Source: Pteria penguin (Eukaryota > Mollusca > Bivalvia > Pterioida > Pteriidae). From it: 64,000 nucleotides of DNA. A model generated the notes under the pieces. It was not told the DNA's origin. It searched no databases and saw nothing but the letters and a program-made list of their open reading frames with translations. The stretch is from NCBI GenBank assembly GCA_035048485.1, contig CM068581.1, positions 10,739,430 through 10,803,429 of the forward strand, given 5' to 3'. The position numbers and the translations under genes were made by a program. This document shows, piece after piece, positions 23,840 through 35,250 of the stretch. Positions within the stretch are counted from its first letter, which is position 1; every line of letters begins with the position of its first letter.

Positions 23840-24188
23840 CACGGTACACTACAGTGACACAATACGCGTTCCCTTCGTATACATTAACAGGTGTTCTACC
23901 GCTGTCTTTTAATTCACTGTAATATCTTAAAGCTTGCGGGCATAAAAGTATACTATTATCAGAAAAATTCAAAATGTATATTTTAGTGTTGCTAATTTTA
24001 AAAGTGGCCATATATCTCCTTCATACATCACTAATGCATATAGCAAACATTATGCACTTTTTCTTTTTCTTCAAAAGATCATCATTTTTACTATATCAGA
24101 ATATGCTCAAAATGGAAATTATTCAGATATCTATCTAAATATACAGCACTGCAAGGAATCGTGGTGAAGTTGTAAGACAGGCAAGCGG
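23840..24188. other. no gene seen
   Basis: AT-rich non-coding sequence. About 24150-24215 resembles a tRNA-like head with GTTCGAACC and leads into the 54-bp repeat. Confidence 0.4.
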
Positions 24189-24189
24189 A

Positions 24190-24355
24190 TGGCAACAAGT
24201 TCGAACCTTGCCAGACCAATGATATTGTTGTATGTCCATGCGATGGTAGCGAATTTGAACCGTGCTAGACCTATGACATTGTTGTATGTCTATGCGATGG
24301 TAACGAATTTGAACCTTGCCAGACCTATGATATTGTTGTATGTCTATGCGATGGC
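24190..24355. repeat. 54-bp minisatellite (3 units)
   Basis: Units contain TTTGAACCTTGCCAGACCTA, then TGATATTGTTGTATGTCTATGCGATGG; starts at about 24201, 24255 and 24309. The GTTCGAACC in the first unit resembles a Pol III B-box. Confidence 0.88.
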
Positions 24356-24420
24356 TGTGAAATATACCAGGAGTTCGTGTTCATACAGAATTTGAAGACG
24401 TGTTGAAGAATTATCTCTAA

Positions 24421-24612
24421 TATGGTGCTAGAGAACTATCTCTATATGGCGCTAGAGAACTATCCTTATATGGTGCTAAAGAAGAATCTTTGTATGGTGC
24501 TAGAGAACTATCTCTATATGGTGCTAGAGAACTGTCTTTATATGATGCTAGAGAACTATCTTTATATGGTGCGAGAGAACTACCTCTACATGCAGCTAGA
24601 GAACTATATATG
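24421..24612. repeat. 24-bp minisatellite (8 units)
   Basis: Eight units of TATGGTGCTAGAGAACTATC plus TCTA. Twenty-four being a multiple of 3, it gives a false VLENYLYM-type reading frame. Confidence 0.93.
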
Positions 24613-24795
24613 ATGCACCGTTATCTAAGATCGCATTACATCTGCGCTGTCTAGTTTGAGTTACAGTGAAGTAAACATACCACCTCCACCGAGGATGTAC
24701 CTAAATCAAGTATGACGGTCAGCTAAGTGTAGTGTGTCCATTTAGGAATGTTCTGAATTAAATGATATCTAGAATTTTGTAAATTTTTAAATTTT

Positions 24796-24958
24796 GTGCC
24801 ATTATGTACAATGCCACCTATTTCTCCCATCATGTACAGTCCCACCTATTTCTCCCATCATTATGTACATTCCCACTTACTTCTCCCATCATTATGTACA
24901 GTCCCACCTATTTCTCCCATCATTATGCACAGCCCCACCTATTTCTCCCATCATTTCC
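24796..24958. repeat. 31-bp minisatellite (about 5 units)
   Basis: Units of CCCACCTATTTCTCCCATCA followed by TTATGTACAGT. The units vary in length by a few bases. Confidence 0.92.
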
Positions 24959-24959
24959 A

Positions 24960-25371
24960 TGATCGGCTACTCATTAAATTAACTGGCCAGTACTTTGTTT
25001 TACCCGTTTTACCCAAGGATCAATGACGGGAGTTTGCTTTCTGACACATACATGTTCATACCGTAAATTTTATCTGAATGTCAAGTGGAATACACTCTAC
25101 ATGGCAGTAAAAGCTCATACAAACAGACGCATATCCTGGCAGAATTCATCACAGAATTATAATAACAAGATTAAGGCTTTACGTTACCTCTCAATGTCCA
25201 TTCTGACAGATACTGTCCCTCCCTTTCTTTCTCTAATATCCGTGATATCTCAACACTTAACTAAAGGATAATGCTTAAAATCTGGGGCAGCAAACATTTA
25301 AATACCCATGGAATTCCGAATGTTCCAAACTTCCTTCTTCTATTTATAGAAATGTCATGGGGTGGTAAATA
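24960..25371. other. no gene seen
   Basis: No recognisable gene, RNA or repeat; an 82-codon forward frame at 25023-25271 has no known domain. Confidence 0.4.
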
Positions 25372-25650
25372 CAAAAAAAAAAAAAAATAATAAATAAATA
25401 AATAAAATAAATAAAAAAATAAAAAAATATAATATATACGCTTGGGTATAAGTAAAGCAGATCACTTTTCTATAGGAAAGGGGAAGGGGGGGCATATGCG
25501 CTTGCACAATTGTTGTTGTTGTTGCTTTTGTTGTTGTTGTTGTTGTTGTAAGTCAGGTTTAGTGAGTATGCATGAGCGAAGAAACAAGTACGGGGGGAGG
25601 GGGGGGGGGCTGGAGAAACCATGCCCCTCCCCCCCCCCAAAAAAAAACCA
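25372..25650. repeat. cluster of simple-sequence tracts
   Basis: An A-rich (AAAT)n tract lies at 25372-25432, a (TTG)n tract at about 25512-25551, a poly-G run at about 25592-25609, and C and A runs at about 25627-25647. Confidence 0.9.
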
Positions 25651-25735
25651 CGCACACACACCCGAAACATTTCAGTTAAAATACATAGTATACATATAGA
25701 CAGGAAAACGATGAGACGGGAAAGTCCTGCAAATG

Positions 25736-25885
25736 CAGTGGCGGATCCAGGATTTCCGAAAAAGGGGGCCCAAATGGGTATTAGCCAAACTTCTGAGCCA
25801 TTTTGGTACAAAATCTGGATTTTTACTAATAAATATTTGACCAAAAGGGGAAGGGGGGGGGCACTCCCCTCTAAATCCGCCACTG
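25736..25885. mobile_element. MITE with CAGTGGCGG ends, copy 3
   Basis: A 150-bp element starts CAGTGGCGGATCCAGGATTT and ends AAATCCGCCACTG. It is flanked by AAATG on both sides, an exact 5-bp duplication. Its body resembles copies 1 and 2. Confidence 0.87.
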
Positions 25886-25997
25886 AAATGGATACGGATG
25901 ATTTTATGTGTAATTTATTTTGATTATTGATAGGAAGATAAATGCAATTTAACACTTCAGAGTATAACGAATAAGAATTATATAGCTTGGTGTATCT

Positions 25998-26060
25998 TAT
26001 TTATTTATTTATTTATTTTATCTATCTATTTATTTATTTTTTCTTATTTTAATATTAATA
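25998..26060. repeat. (TTTA)n microsatellite
   Basis: A tract of TTTA and TCTA repeats ending in a T-rich stretch. Confidence 0.9.
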
Positions 26061-26429
26061 TTTTTTTCTAAATGGCTTATTACTCCTCCTAATCCTCTGA
26101 TAGAAAGTATTTCTTTTCAACAGGCTCCATTGTAAGATAAATGACTGCAAAAAGAGTTGGTCGGCATTAATGTTTGGTTTCGTGGAAAAGAAACAGTATT
26201 TAATCCCGAATTTAGGTTATTATATAACACTTATCATGCATAATTGCCATGGCACCAATACGATTTGTTAAAACCATATTTCAGTCCCCTTCCCCTTATG
26301 ACATTGCTTACTAAGCCCTCGGCATTTGAGATTCATGATATATCCAAAGATTTGATTATCAGTATACATGTAGGTGTTTTGTGTGTCTTAGTATCAGCAG
26401 TATGAATATACAATGTACAATATACGTGT

Positions 26430-27445
26430 TTTATACATACTATTACCCTGGCTAGGTTTGATACATACTGTTACCCTGGCTAGGTTTGATACATACTGTT
26501 ACCCTGGCTAGATTTGATACATACTGTTACCCTGGCTAGGTTTTATACATACTATTACCCTGGCTAGGTTTGATACATACTGTTACCCTGGCTAGGTTTT
26601 ATACATACTATTACCCTGGCTAGGTTTGATACATACTGTTACCCTGGCTAGATTTGATACATACTGTTACCCTGGCTAGGTTTGATACATACTGTTACCC
26701 TGGTTAGGTTTTATACATACTATTACCCTGGCTAGGTTTGATACATTCTATTACCCTGGCTAGGTTTGATACATACTGTTACCCTGGCTAGGTTTGATAC
26801 ATACTGTTACCCTGGCTAGGTTTTATACATACTGTTACCCTGGCTAGGTTTGATACATACTGTTACCCTGGCTAGGTTTTATACATACTATTACCCTGGC
26901 TAGGTTTGATACATACTGTAACCCTGGCTAGGTTTGATACATACTGTTACCCTGGCTAGGTTTGATACATACTGTTACCCTGGTTAGGTTTTATACATAC
27001 TATTACCCTGGCTAGGTTTGATACATTCTATTACCCTGGCTAGGTTTGATACATACTGTTACCCTGGCTAGGTTTGATACATACTGTTACCCTGGCTAGG
27101 TTTTATACATACTGTTACCCTGGCTAGGTTTGATACATACTGTTACCCTGGCTGGGTTTGATACATACTGTAACCCTGGCTAGGTTTGATACATACTGTT
27201 ACCCTGGCTAGGTTTGATACATACTGTTACCCTGGCTAGGTTTTATACATACTGTTCCCCTGGCTAGATTTGATACATACTGTTACCCTGGCTAGGTTTG
27301 ATACATACTGTTACCTTGGCTAGGTTTGATACATACTGTTACCCTGGCTAGGTTTGATACATACTGTTACCCTGGCTAGGTTTTATACATACTATTACCC
27401 TGGCTAGGTTTTGATACATACTGTAACCCTGGCTAGGTTTGATAA
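26430..27445. repeat. 28-bp minisatellite (about 36 units)
   Basis: Units read GATACATACTGTTACCCTGG then CTAGGTTT. Variants 'tttTatacatactAtt', 'ggTtagg' and 'acatTcta' recur in the same order (near 26700 and again near 26985), showing duplication of a ~280-bp block. The flanks are ordinary AT-rich sequence. Confidence 0.96.
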
Positions 27446-28353
<908 letters not shown>

Positions 28354-28664
28354 TGCGGAGCCATCCCGGATTTCGGGTAAAATACAAGATAATACACATT
28401 TGATGTAAAGTTTTACCTTTTAAGAGTAGCATTCTTTCTTGGCGGAATAAGGGGCTTTAAGTGATAATTACTAATCCTTATGGTTGAGGAAGAAATCTTT
28501 AACATAGTAAAATAAACATACTAAGTTACTATAAAGGCAACTATCAGATACGAGCGATAAAATGTAATTTATCAATAGAAGCCCACTGTTATGACAACAG
28601 ATGAGAAGTAGAGGTCGATTTAGCTGAGTTAGGTTGAAGGAGTCGCGTGTGGTCGATGGAATCA

Positions 28665-29500
28665 CAGATCATGGTAAACTAGGAGGTCAGATGTGCGGGA
28701 AGAGTAAGCAGATCATAATAAACTAGGAGATCAGATGGACGGGAAGAGTAGGCAGATCGTAGTAAACTAGGAGATTAGATGTCCGAGAAGAGTTAGATCA
28801 TAGTAAACTAGGAGATCAGATGTGCGGGAAGGGTAACCAGAATATAGTAAACTAGTAAACTAGGAGAGCAGATGTCCGGGAAGAGTTAGATCATAGTAAA
28901 CTAGGAGATCAGATGTGTGGGAAGAGTAAGATCATAGTAAAACTAGGAGATCAGATGCCCGGGTAGAGTAAGCAAATCATAGTAAACTAGGAGATCAGAT
29001 GTCCTAAAAGAGTAAGCAGATCATAGTAAAATAGGAGATCAGATGTCTGGGAAGAGTTAGATCATAGTATACTAGTTGATCAGATGTCCTGGAAGGGTAA
29101 GCAGATCATAGTAAACTAGGAGATCAGATGTCCGGGAAGAGCTAGATCATAATAAACTAGGAGATCAGATGTCCGGAAGAGTTAGATCATAGTAAACTAG
29201 GAGATCAGATGTCCTGGAAGGGTAAGCAGATCATAGTAAACTAGGAGATCAGATATGCGGATAGAGTAAGCAGATCATAGTAGACTAGGAGATCAGACTG
29301 CAAGAAGACGAAGCAGATCATAGTGTACGAGAATGTCAGATGTCCTGGAAGGGTATGCAGATCATAGTAAACTCAGAGATCAGATGCTCAGGAAGAGTAA
29401 GCAGATCTTAGTACTAGGCGATCAAATGTGCAAGAAGAGGAAGCAGATCATAATGAACGAAGATATCAGACGTAAGGAAAGAATAAGCAGATCATATTTA
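28665..29500. repeat. 44-bp minisatellite with length variants
   Basis: Roughly 20 units of AGATCATAGTAAACTAGGAG, then ATCAGATGTCCGGGAAGAGT and AAGC. Some units lack the final AAGCAG and are about 37-38 bp. An isolated extra unit appears near 29868-29900, beyond an unrelated ~370-bp segment. Confidence 0.93.
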
Positions 29501-30309
29501 ACATGTATTCTGAGAGTATTGCCAAAGCAATACAAATCCCTTACCGGTCTCAACAAATCCCGCCCAGAACACAGGAGTCGGTTCTTTATACTATGTAACA
29601 GTAACCAGATAAAAGAAACCAACCCGTGTGTTCCTGATGAACAAATCTATAAGCGATTTCGAAGAAAGGGCAGTAACTCTGGAAAAGTAGGTCAACCGTG
29701 ATCAGGGTCGAATTTAATCTGTCATACCTCACGGCAAGTTTGCTACTAAGTGTCAGCTTGAAATTAGTAAACATGACCAAGGAAGTCTTGAGAACCAGTG
29801 TGATAGACAGATGGACAGGCAAAAAGACAGACTAACGGACAGACAGAGTGGAAACCGGTGGGGACTAACTAGTAGATCAGATGTCGGGGAAGAGTAAGCA
29901 TTTTTGTTTGGCTAGTCATCACCCACGTATGATTCCATAGTCTTTGAATGGAAAATAGAGAATTCTTTTGTATAAATCTGCTGTGTGACACGAGAACCGA
30001 AATCACACTACGCTTTAAACAAACAATGCAATAAAGTATGTCAAATAGGAAGTGAATTTAATTGGATAACGTTGAGATCAATGGTAGTTTGACGATAAGA
30101 CGAAACCTGGCACGTCTTATCAAACCTTTAAGTGTATGTAAAGTACTTGAATACAGAGATCTGCACTGTAGAGCAACGAATGCCGCATACATGTATCTCA
30201 GTTTTCATACCCCTCAGAAACTTTGGTTTGTATTGGTTGTTTGTTTGTTTGTTTGTTTGGTTTTGTTTTGTTTTGATTTGTTTAAAAAAAAAGGGGGGGG
30301 GGTAATATA
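29501..30309. other. decayed interspersed repeats, no gene
   Basis: The phrase 'attctgagagtattgccaaagcaatacaaatccctt' at about 29508 is related to 'attctgagtgtattgctaaaacaattcatgtcct' near 63294. A GACAGACAGATGGACAGGC run lies near 29800. About 30050-30105 resembles 18965-19020. A (GTTT)n tract plus poly-A and poly-G is at about 30236-30302. Confidence 0.5.
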
Positions 30310-31165
30310 GGAATCACAATGTCTGTTTGTCCATCAACATTGTCCGAGCCATAACCTCTTCATGTTTTAATGCAGATCAACAATATTTCACGCAATTGTT
30401 GTACATAACACAAGGGTGTGTCATAACCACGAACCAAGGTCATATCTACAAGGTTTACATATAACCAAAATTCCTCTCCCAGCCATAACTTTTTTCGCCC
30501 TACATCGTGGCCTGATAAAATTACACACAATGGGTATCCCGAGCATTATTTCTTCGTGCTATATCGCAGACCGACACTATTTCACATAATTATTATCCAC
30601 AATCCAAGGGTATGTCATGACCATATTCCTTGAACCAAGGTTTTATCTACAAGGTCACAGTGTACATTTGGCCAAAATTTTTGTCTCGATCACAACTACT
30701 TTGCACTACATCGTGGACCAGTAATATTTAATAACGTTGCTATCCAAGACCCAAGGGTGTGTATTGACCTTAAACAAAGGTCATATCTACGAGGTCAAGT
30801 TCACAGTGTACACATAGCCAAAATTCTTGCTTGGATCATAACATTTTAGTGTTACATTGTGAACCGATAATATTTCACATTACTGTTGTCCAAGAGTCAA
30901 AGATGTGTCATGACCTTGAACCAAGGTCATATCTATAAGGTAAGGGTCACAGAATACATATAGCCAAATTTCATGTCCGGGCCATTATTTTTCGTGCTAT
31001 TTCACAGACTGATGCCATTCCACACAATTGTTGTTCACAACCCAAGGGTGCGTCATGACTTCGAGCCAAAGTCTTATCTACAAAGTGAAGGTCACATTGA
31101 ACACAGTCATGCCAAAATTCTTGTCAGAACTCTACCTTCTTCTTTCTACATCGCGGACAGTATAT
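30310..31165 (+). repeat. diverged tandem repeat with a ~145-bp unit
   Basis: About five units share 'ccaaggtcatatctacaagg', 'aagggtgtgtcatgacc' and 'acatcgtggaccgataatatttcaca'. Spacing between the 'tatctac' marks is about 201, 140, 145 and 144 bp. A reverse-oriented relative is at 52440-52850. Confidence 0.75.
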
Positions 31166-31429
31166 GAGGATTTTCATGAAAGGAGATAATTCCATTCTTA
31201 ATTTTTAGCCGGGCTTAATGCCGAAGGCATAAGCCAAGGCTATAGCCGCCGAGCACGATTCTCAAAACGAGGCAGTCTAATTATAAGTTTTAAAGCCCTC
31301 TTTCTCACTCAGTGTGTTCTTGCGCTTCAAAACATAATCTCTGATGTAATTTCTAGCATTATAATATTCAGAAAGTATTGAATCTTTATTGGATCATTAA
31401 TTATATGTTACACTGCAAAAAGAGATGTA

Positions 31430-31630
31430 CATGTGTATATTCGTGTAGACTGAAGTTACCTGCTCTTGCTTGATATCGCTGCGCGAAGAGACAGGTGACC
31501 GCCGCCATTCTGGAGAGACTTCTTCTACTCCAGCTAGTGTTAATCATAGCACAGGCCGTATGGGCAGATTCCAGCAGTACACACTGCGTGTAGATGCTGT
31601 TCGTCTGCAGTAGCATACACGGCATTATTA
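31430..31630 (-). other. GC-richer island with a possible first exon
   Basis: Base composition is higher in G+C than the surroundings. On the minus strand a favourable start context (CCAGAATGGCGGCGG) opens MAAVTCLFAQRYQARA, which runs into a splice-donor-like GCAG|GTAACT. This could be the 5' exon and promoter of an unidentified minus-strand gene. It does not join in frame to the receptor exon at 23512: the phases conflict and a stop appears. No homology was recognised. Confidence 0.2.
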
Positions 31631-31679
31631 TACAGTATTTAATGTAATTTATGAGAGGCGTGTGATGTTTAGCGTCGAC

Positions 31680-31717
31680 AGGGACGTATATATCTAAATT
31701 TAGATATATATGTCCCT
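31680..31717. repeat. 38-bp near-perfect palindrome
   Basis: AGGGACGTATATATCTAAA is followed at once by TTTAGATATATATGTCCCT, its reverse complement with one mismatch. Pairing continues partly into the flanks. There is no loop. It may be a relic of a foldback element or a cruciform-prone site. Confidence 0.85.
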
Positions 31718-33369
31718 GGCGTTGAGGATGTAATTAATTGTCAACATTTGTTGATTCTGGGCTAAATGAATAAAACACAACGAAATCCAGTGATATAAAA
31801 ATAACCGATAACGCGTCAGGTCACTGTCAAGATGTTTTAAGATCTAGACAGGCATGGCATTGGTATTGGTCTGATATTATGTACAAGTGTATGAGAGAGG
31901 TTTCCCTGTGTCTATTTTTAGCGATTGAAGCATGTTTCTAATTCAAGCGTCATACATACACATTGGTATAGCAGAAAGAAAACGGGTACATGTGTTGTTC
32001 CCTGTGTTTATTAGCATGTCTGACATTATTCTCAGATCGACGTCATTTCCAACAAAGTAGTAATCAAGATTATTCGAATGTCGCCGGTTCATGAATGGAG
32101 ACAAATAAACCAAGTATCAATTCAGGTTTTCTCTCGGATTTGTTCCGTTACATCTAAATTTTTGCAATTTTGGCCAACACCCCCCCCCCCCCCCCAATAA
32201 TAATAATTGAATTTTTTCATGCATTACTCTTCGAACCATCGGCTATTATCAATGTATGCTGAATTTCTATGGTAAATCTGTTAAACTTTTCAAGGATAAA
32301 TATAATATCCTGCTAAACAGAGTAGGTTTAATACTCTTCAAGGATAAATGGAATATCCTGCTAAACAGAGTAGGTTTAATGGCCATGGATTATCAATGCA
32401 AATGAAATTGTACTAAAACAATTAATCCAGAGAGTTATAGTCAAAACAGTCCAAGAAAAAATAGTCCACACCAGAACGGCCCACACCAAAATATGTCCAT
32501 TTTTTACCACACCGGCCGAACTTTGTAATATTTTGACAATGGATATCGATTTTGATTTCAAAATAGCTTTTTTTACCTAGTGTTTAAATCATACTTGATA
32601 CAGATATAATGGCAAATAATTTGACATTTTAATAAATTGCCTTCAGCATAAAATTATTCCTATTTTCGTGTGGGCCGTTTTATTTTATTTTATTTTTTTG
32701 GGGGCCGTTTTGACTATACGCCAGTCAGGAAGAAAGGTCATAATTCTGCTCTCTATAGCGATAGGAGAAGACAAATATATCTTTTATGTTCAAGAGAATA
32801 AAGGATGGCAAGGGCAGTGTAACTTTAAAAACAGTAATGATTGTTAGGGTTTTCATCATGATCAAGGGTAGATGCCATGCCTCACGAAATATTTTATCGA
32901 AGTTAACCAATGATAAACTTCATTTCACTATTACTTAAAAATTGTTTCTCTATAATGTGTTAATTATTCTTTCCTTGAATTTTTTATCAACTGTATTTCA
33001 ACTCAATTTATTTTTTTTTTTGCTACTTGACCAGTTACTAAAAGCCCGGCTACCAGAACAACGCCCAGCGTTGTATAACACGCCTTTCGCTCCAAGGTCA
33101 TATCACACCTTTGAGTCCTGGCGCAACGATTCTGTGAAACATTATTCAAATCCATGCAAGGGGTAAAAATATATTACCCAGACGAACAACGCCATACCAT
33201 AATACGTCCCTTCTGAAGACAGGCGTATAAAAACTATTCAGGCATGATTATGCATCATTACTTCTGCTCTTTGGTTCTGAAAGCTATATAATTCTTTTCC
33301 ATCAATGTTCCTTCAAACAAAACAATGACTCATTGTATCATGCTATAGAGGCAAATCAAGTTGTACGCT
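31718..33369. other. no gene; C-tract and a 48-bp duplication
   Basis: No exon was recognised. A C run lies at about 32178-32196. The segment 'caaggataaat...aacagagtaggtttaat' occurs twice in tandem (starting about 32291 and 32339, period 48). 'ggccgttttg'-type phrases recur near 32470 and 32675-32710. Confidence 0.5.
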
Positions 33370-33476
33370 TACAAGGACGGAGCAGATCAACTGGTCACGC
33401 TGACAAGGCCAGAGCAGACCAAGTAGTTGCTGACATGGCTAGAACAGATAGTGTTCGCTGACAAGACCAGTGTCCT
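33370..33476. repeat. ~35-bp degenerate minisatellite (3-4 units)
   Basis: Units of 'gctgacaaggccagagcagaccaagtagtt' type with substitutions; it runs into the receptor relic that follows. Confidence 0.7.
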
Positions 33477-33477
33477 C

Positions 33478-33597
33478 CAAAGCTACTCGATATCGCATGA
33501 TCTCTGCGATAACTTTTGGGTGATTATTTTGCAAATTAATACGAAGACCATTATTCGGTATGGAAAGATGTTATATACAAGGTCAGCTTTGATTCGC
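33478..33597 (-). pseudogene. Toll-like receptor relic fragment
   Basis: This stretch aligns by eye to the receptor exon at about 22248-22405. 'cgatatcgcatgatctctg' here matches 'cgatattgcatgatctttg', 'gattattttgcaaatta' matches 'gattattttgcaaattta', and 'gaccattattcggtatggaaagat' matches 'gaccattgttctgtatggaaagat'. The order is kept but about 50 bp between the second and third blocks are missing. It covers part of the LRRs before the second cysteine cluster and is in the same orientation as the intact receptor. Confidence 0.7.
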
Positions 33598-35250
33598 CGT
33601 TTTTTGTTTCATTACTTTTCAATGGCTCGGACGAAAACGGTCACACAAGTGTAACCGACCCGACCTCTATTATATGTTGATATTTACTTAAACGAGAATG
33701 ACTCAGTTTTCAAAAACATTACGGGTGCCAGAGGTTATGATTTATTAGGACGTTAATGCTATTTTAAGCAACGGTAATGACATTATTTTCATCAATTATC
33801 AGTGGCAGATTCTGGGATCCCTTTATTATTTTTTTATTAATCAAATACGTATATATATTTGTCAGGAGTCCCTAAATTCACAATAATAATATTGCAGTCA
33901 TTTACTAGTAAGTTACCTTATATTTTATTGTCGAGGAAGCGATCACCAAGAAAAAGACCAAACAGGACATCACTGAAAGTAGTCTATGTGTCTGATACAT
34001 CATTCCGAGTTAAGCACTTTGTCGCATCCCATTTCACACACAAACCCTAACATATTCCAACTACGAGTATGCCTATTCAGCACCAAACTACCATGTAGAT
34101 CGCACTTGGAAGAATAACAAATTCTGGAAAGCTTGCCGAGGTACCTGAAGAATGTGACGTCACCTTATGGATTGTGTTAGAGCAACTTTCTATAATTTTC
34201 TGTAATCTATACTTAATTCATGGATAAATTTGCATTGCCTCTTCATTTACGATTGTTGATACATTTTACCCAGATTTCATAAGCTTAGTCGTTATTGTAA
34301 GTCGGAGTGACATATTAGTAAAAACTTCAAGTTGATTTTAAGCAAATTACGTGCGAAAAAATAATCAAGCACTTGTTCGGTTTCAGATTAAATATGATCC
34401 GTCGATGGCGGAATTGTTTAATAAATTCGAACCTAGGCGTTCGCCTTGCTTGTGATGTTAGAGTACCGCGACCCGAGACTGACATGTTGTATTAACACAT
34501 CCGAGACTAACCTTTCGTTTAATTCAATTAGTAATTGATTACCACATGTGCATCGGTATTAAAATGGATATGGGTCATATTCCTAGAGAAATCTGGACAT
34601 CAATACTGGAAACGTTCAATATCAACCCAAGGATAGTGATCATTCATATCGCTGTCAACCGTTCTTACAATATCAGCACCGCTGAACAGGATACGGTCAT
34701 GAAACATATGCATGGGACATCAAAGACCATTTAAACGTGTTTAGATTCATTTCTGTACAGGATACTCTTATATACTAGGAGGTCATTTTACAAAAGTTCT
34801 TAAGAAATTCGTAACTTTCAACACCAGATTTTGCAAATATGGGGAAAACATGGAAATTATGAAATTTTGAATACATTTCATCCAAACATACAACAAAATA
34901 TTTCATATTATACATACTGACATTTAAAGTCATATTCTGTGTTGGCGAAAGTTACAACAAAATCCGTAAAAATTTCGTTACCACTTTGGTATGGTATAAT
35001 CCTAAGTGAAAGGGCCCTTTGCCAAAAAAGACAAGTTAAACTAGATATACTAGCTTTTACCAGATAATATACAATGGCCGCCTCCTTATTTATTCCAACT
35101 TCCTGGTGTATACATATATATATACCGGTATAAATACCTAAGGTCAAGTGATGGCACTGATGGACTGTGAGAACTTTGTTTTCCCTAACACAGTAACATG
35201 AATAAGAGAACCAAAAGAAGTTAAGGATGTTTATATCACATATAACAGTC
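33598..35250. other. no gene recognised
   Basis: Short forward frames (33859-34050, 34546-34734) show no known domain and have no splice or start support. The sequence may contain more decayed receptor or transposon remains, which I could not align. Confidence 0.35.

Noticed and set aside
26430..27445. Telomere-like TTACCC motifs in the 28-bp repeat
   Set aside because: TTACCC occurs once per 28-bp unit and is not a tandem hexamer; nothing suggests a telomere.
31499..31517. Joining the 31.5-kb MAAVT exon to the receptor exon as its missing first coding exon
   Set aside because: Exon phases do not agree; the joined frame hits a stop a few codons into the receptor exon.
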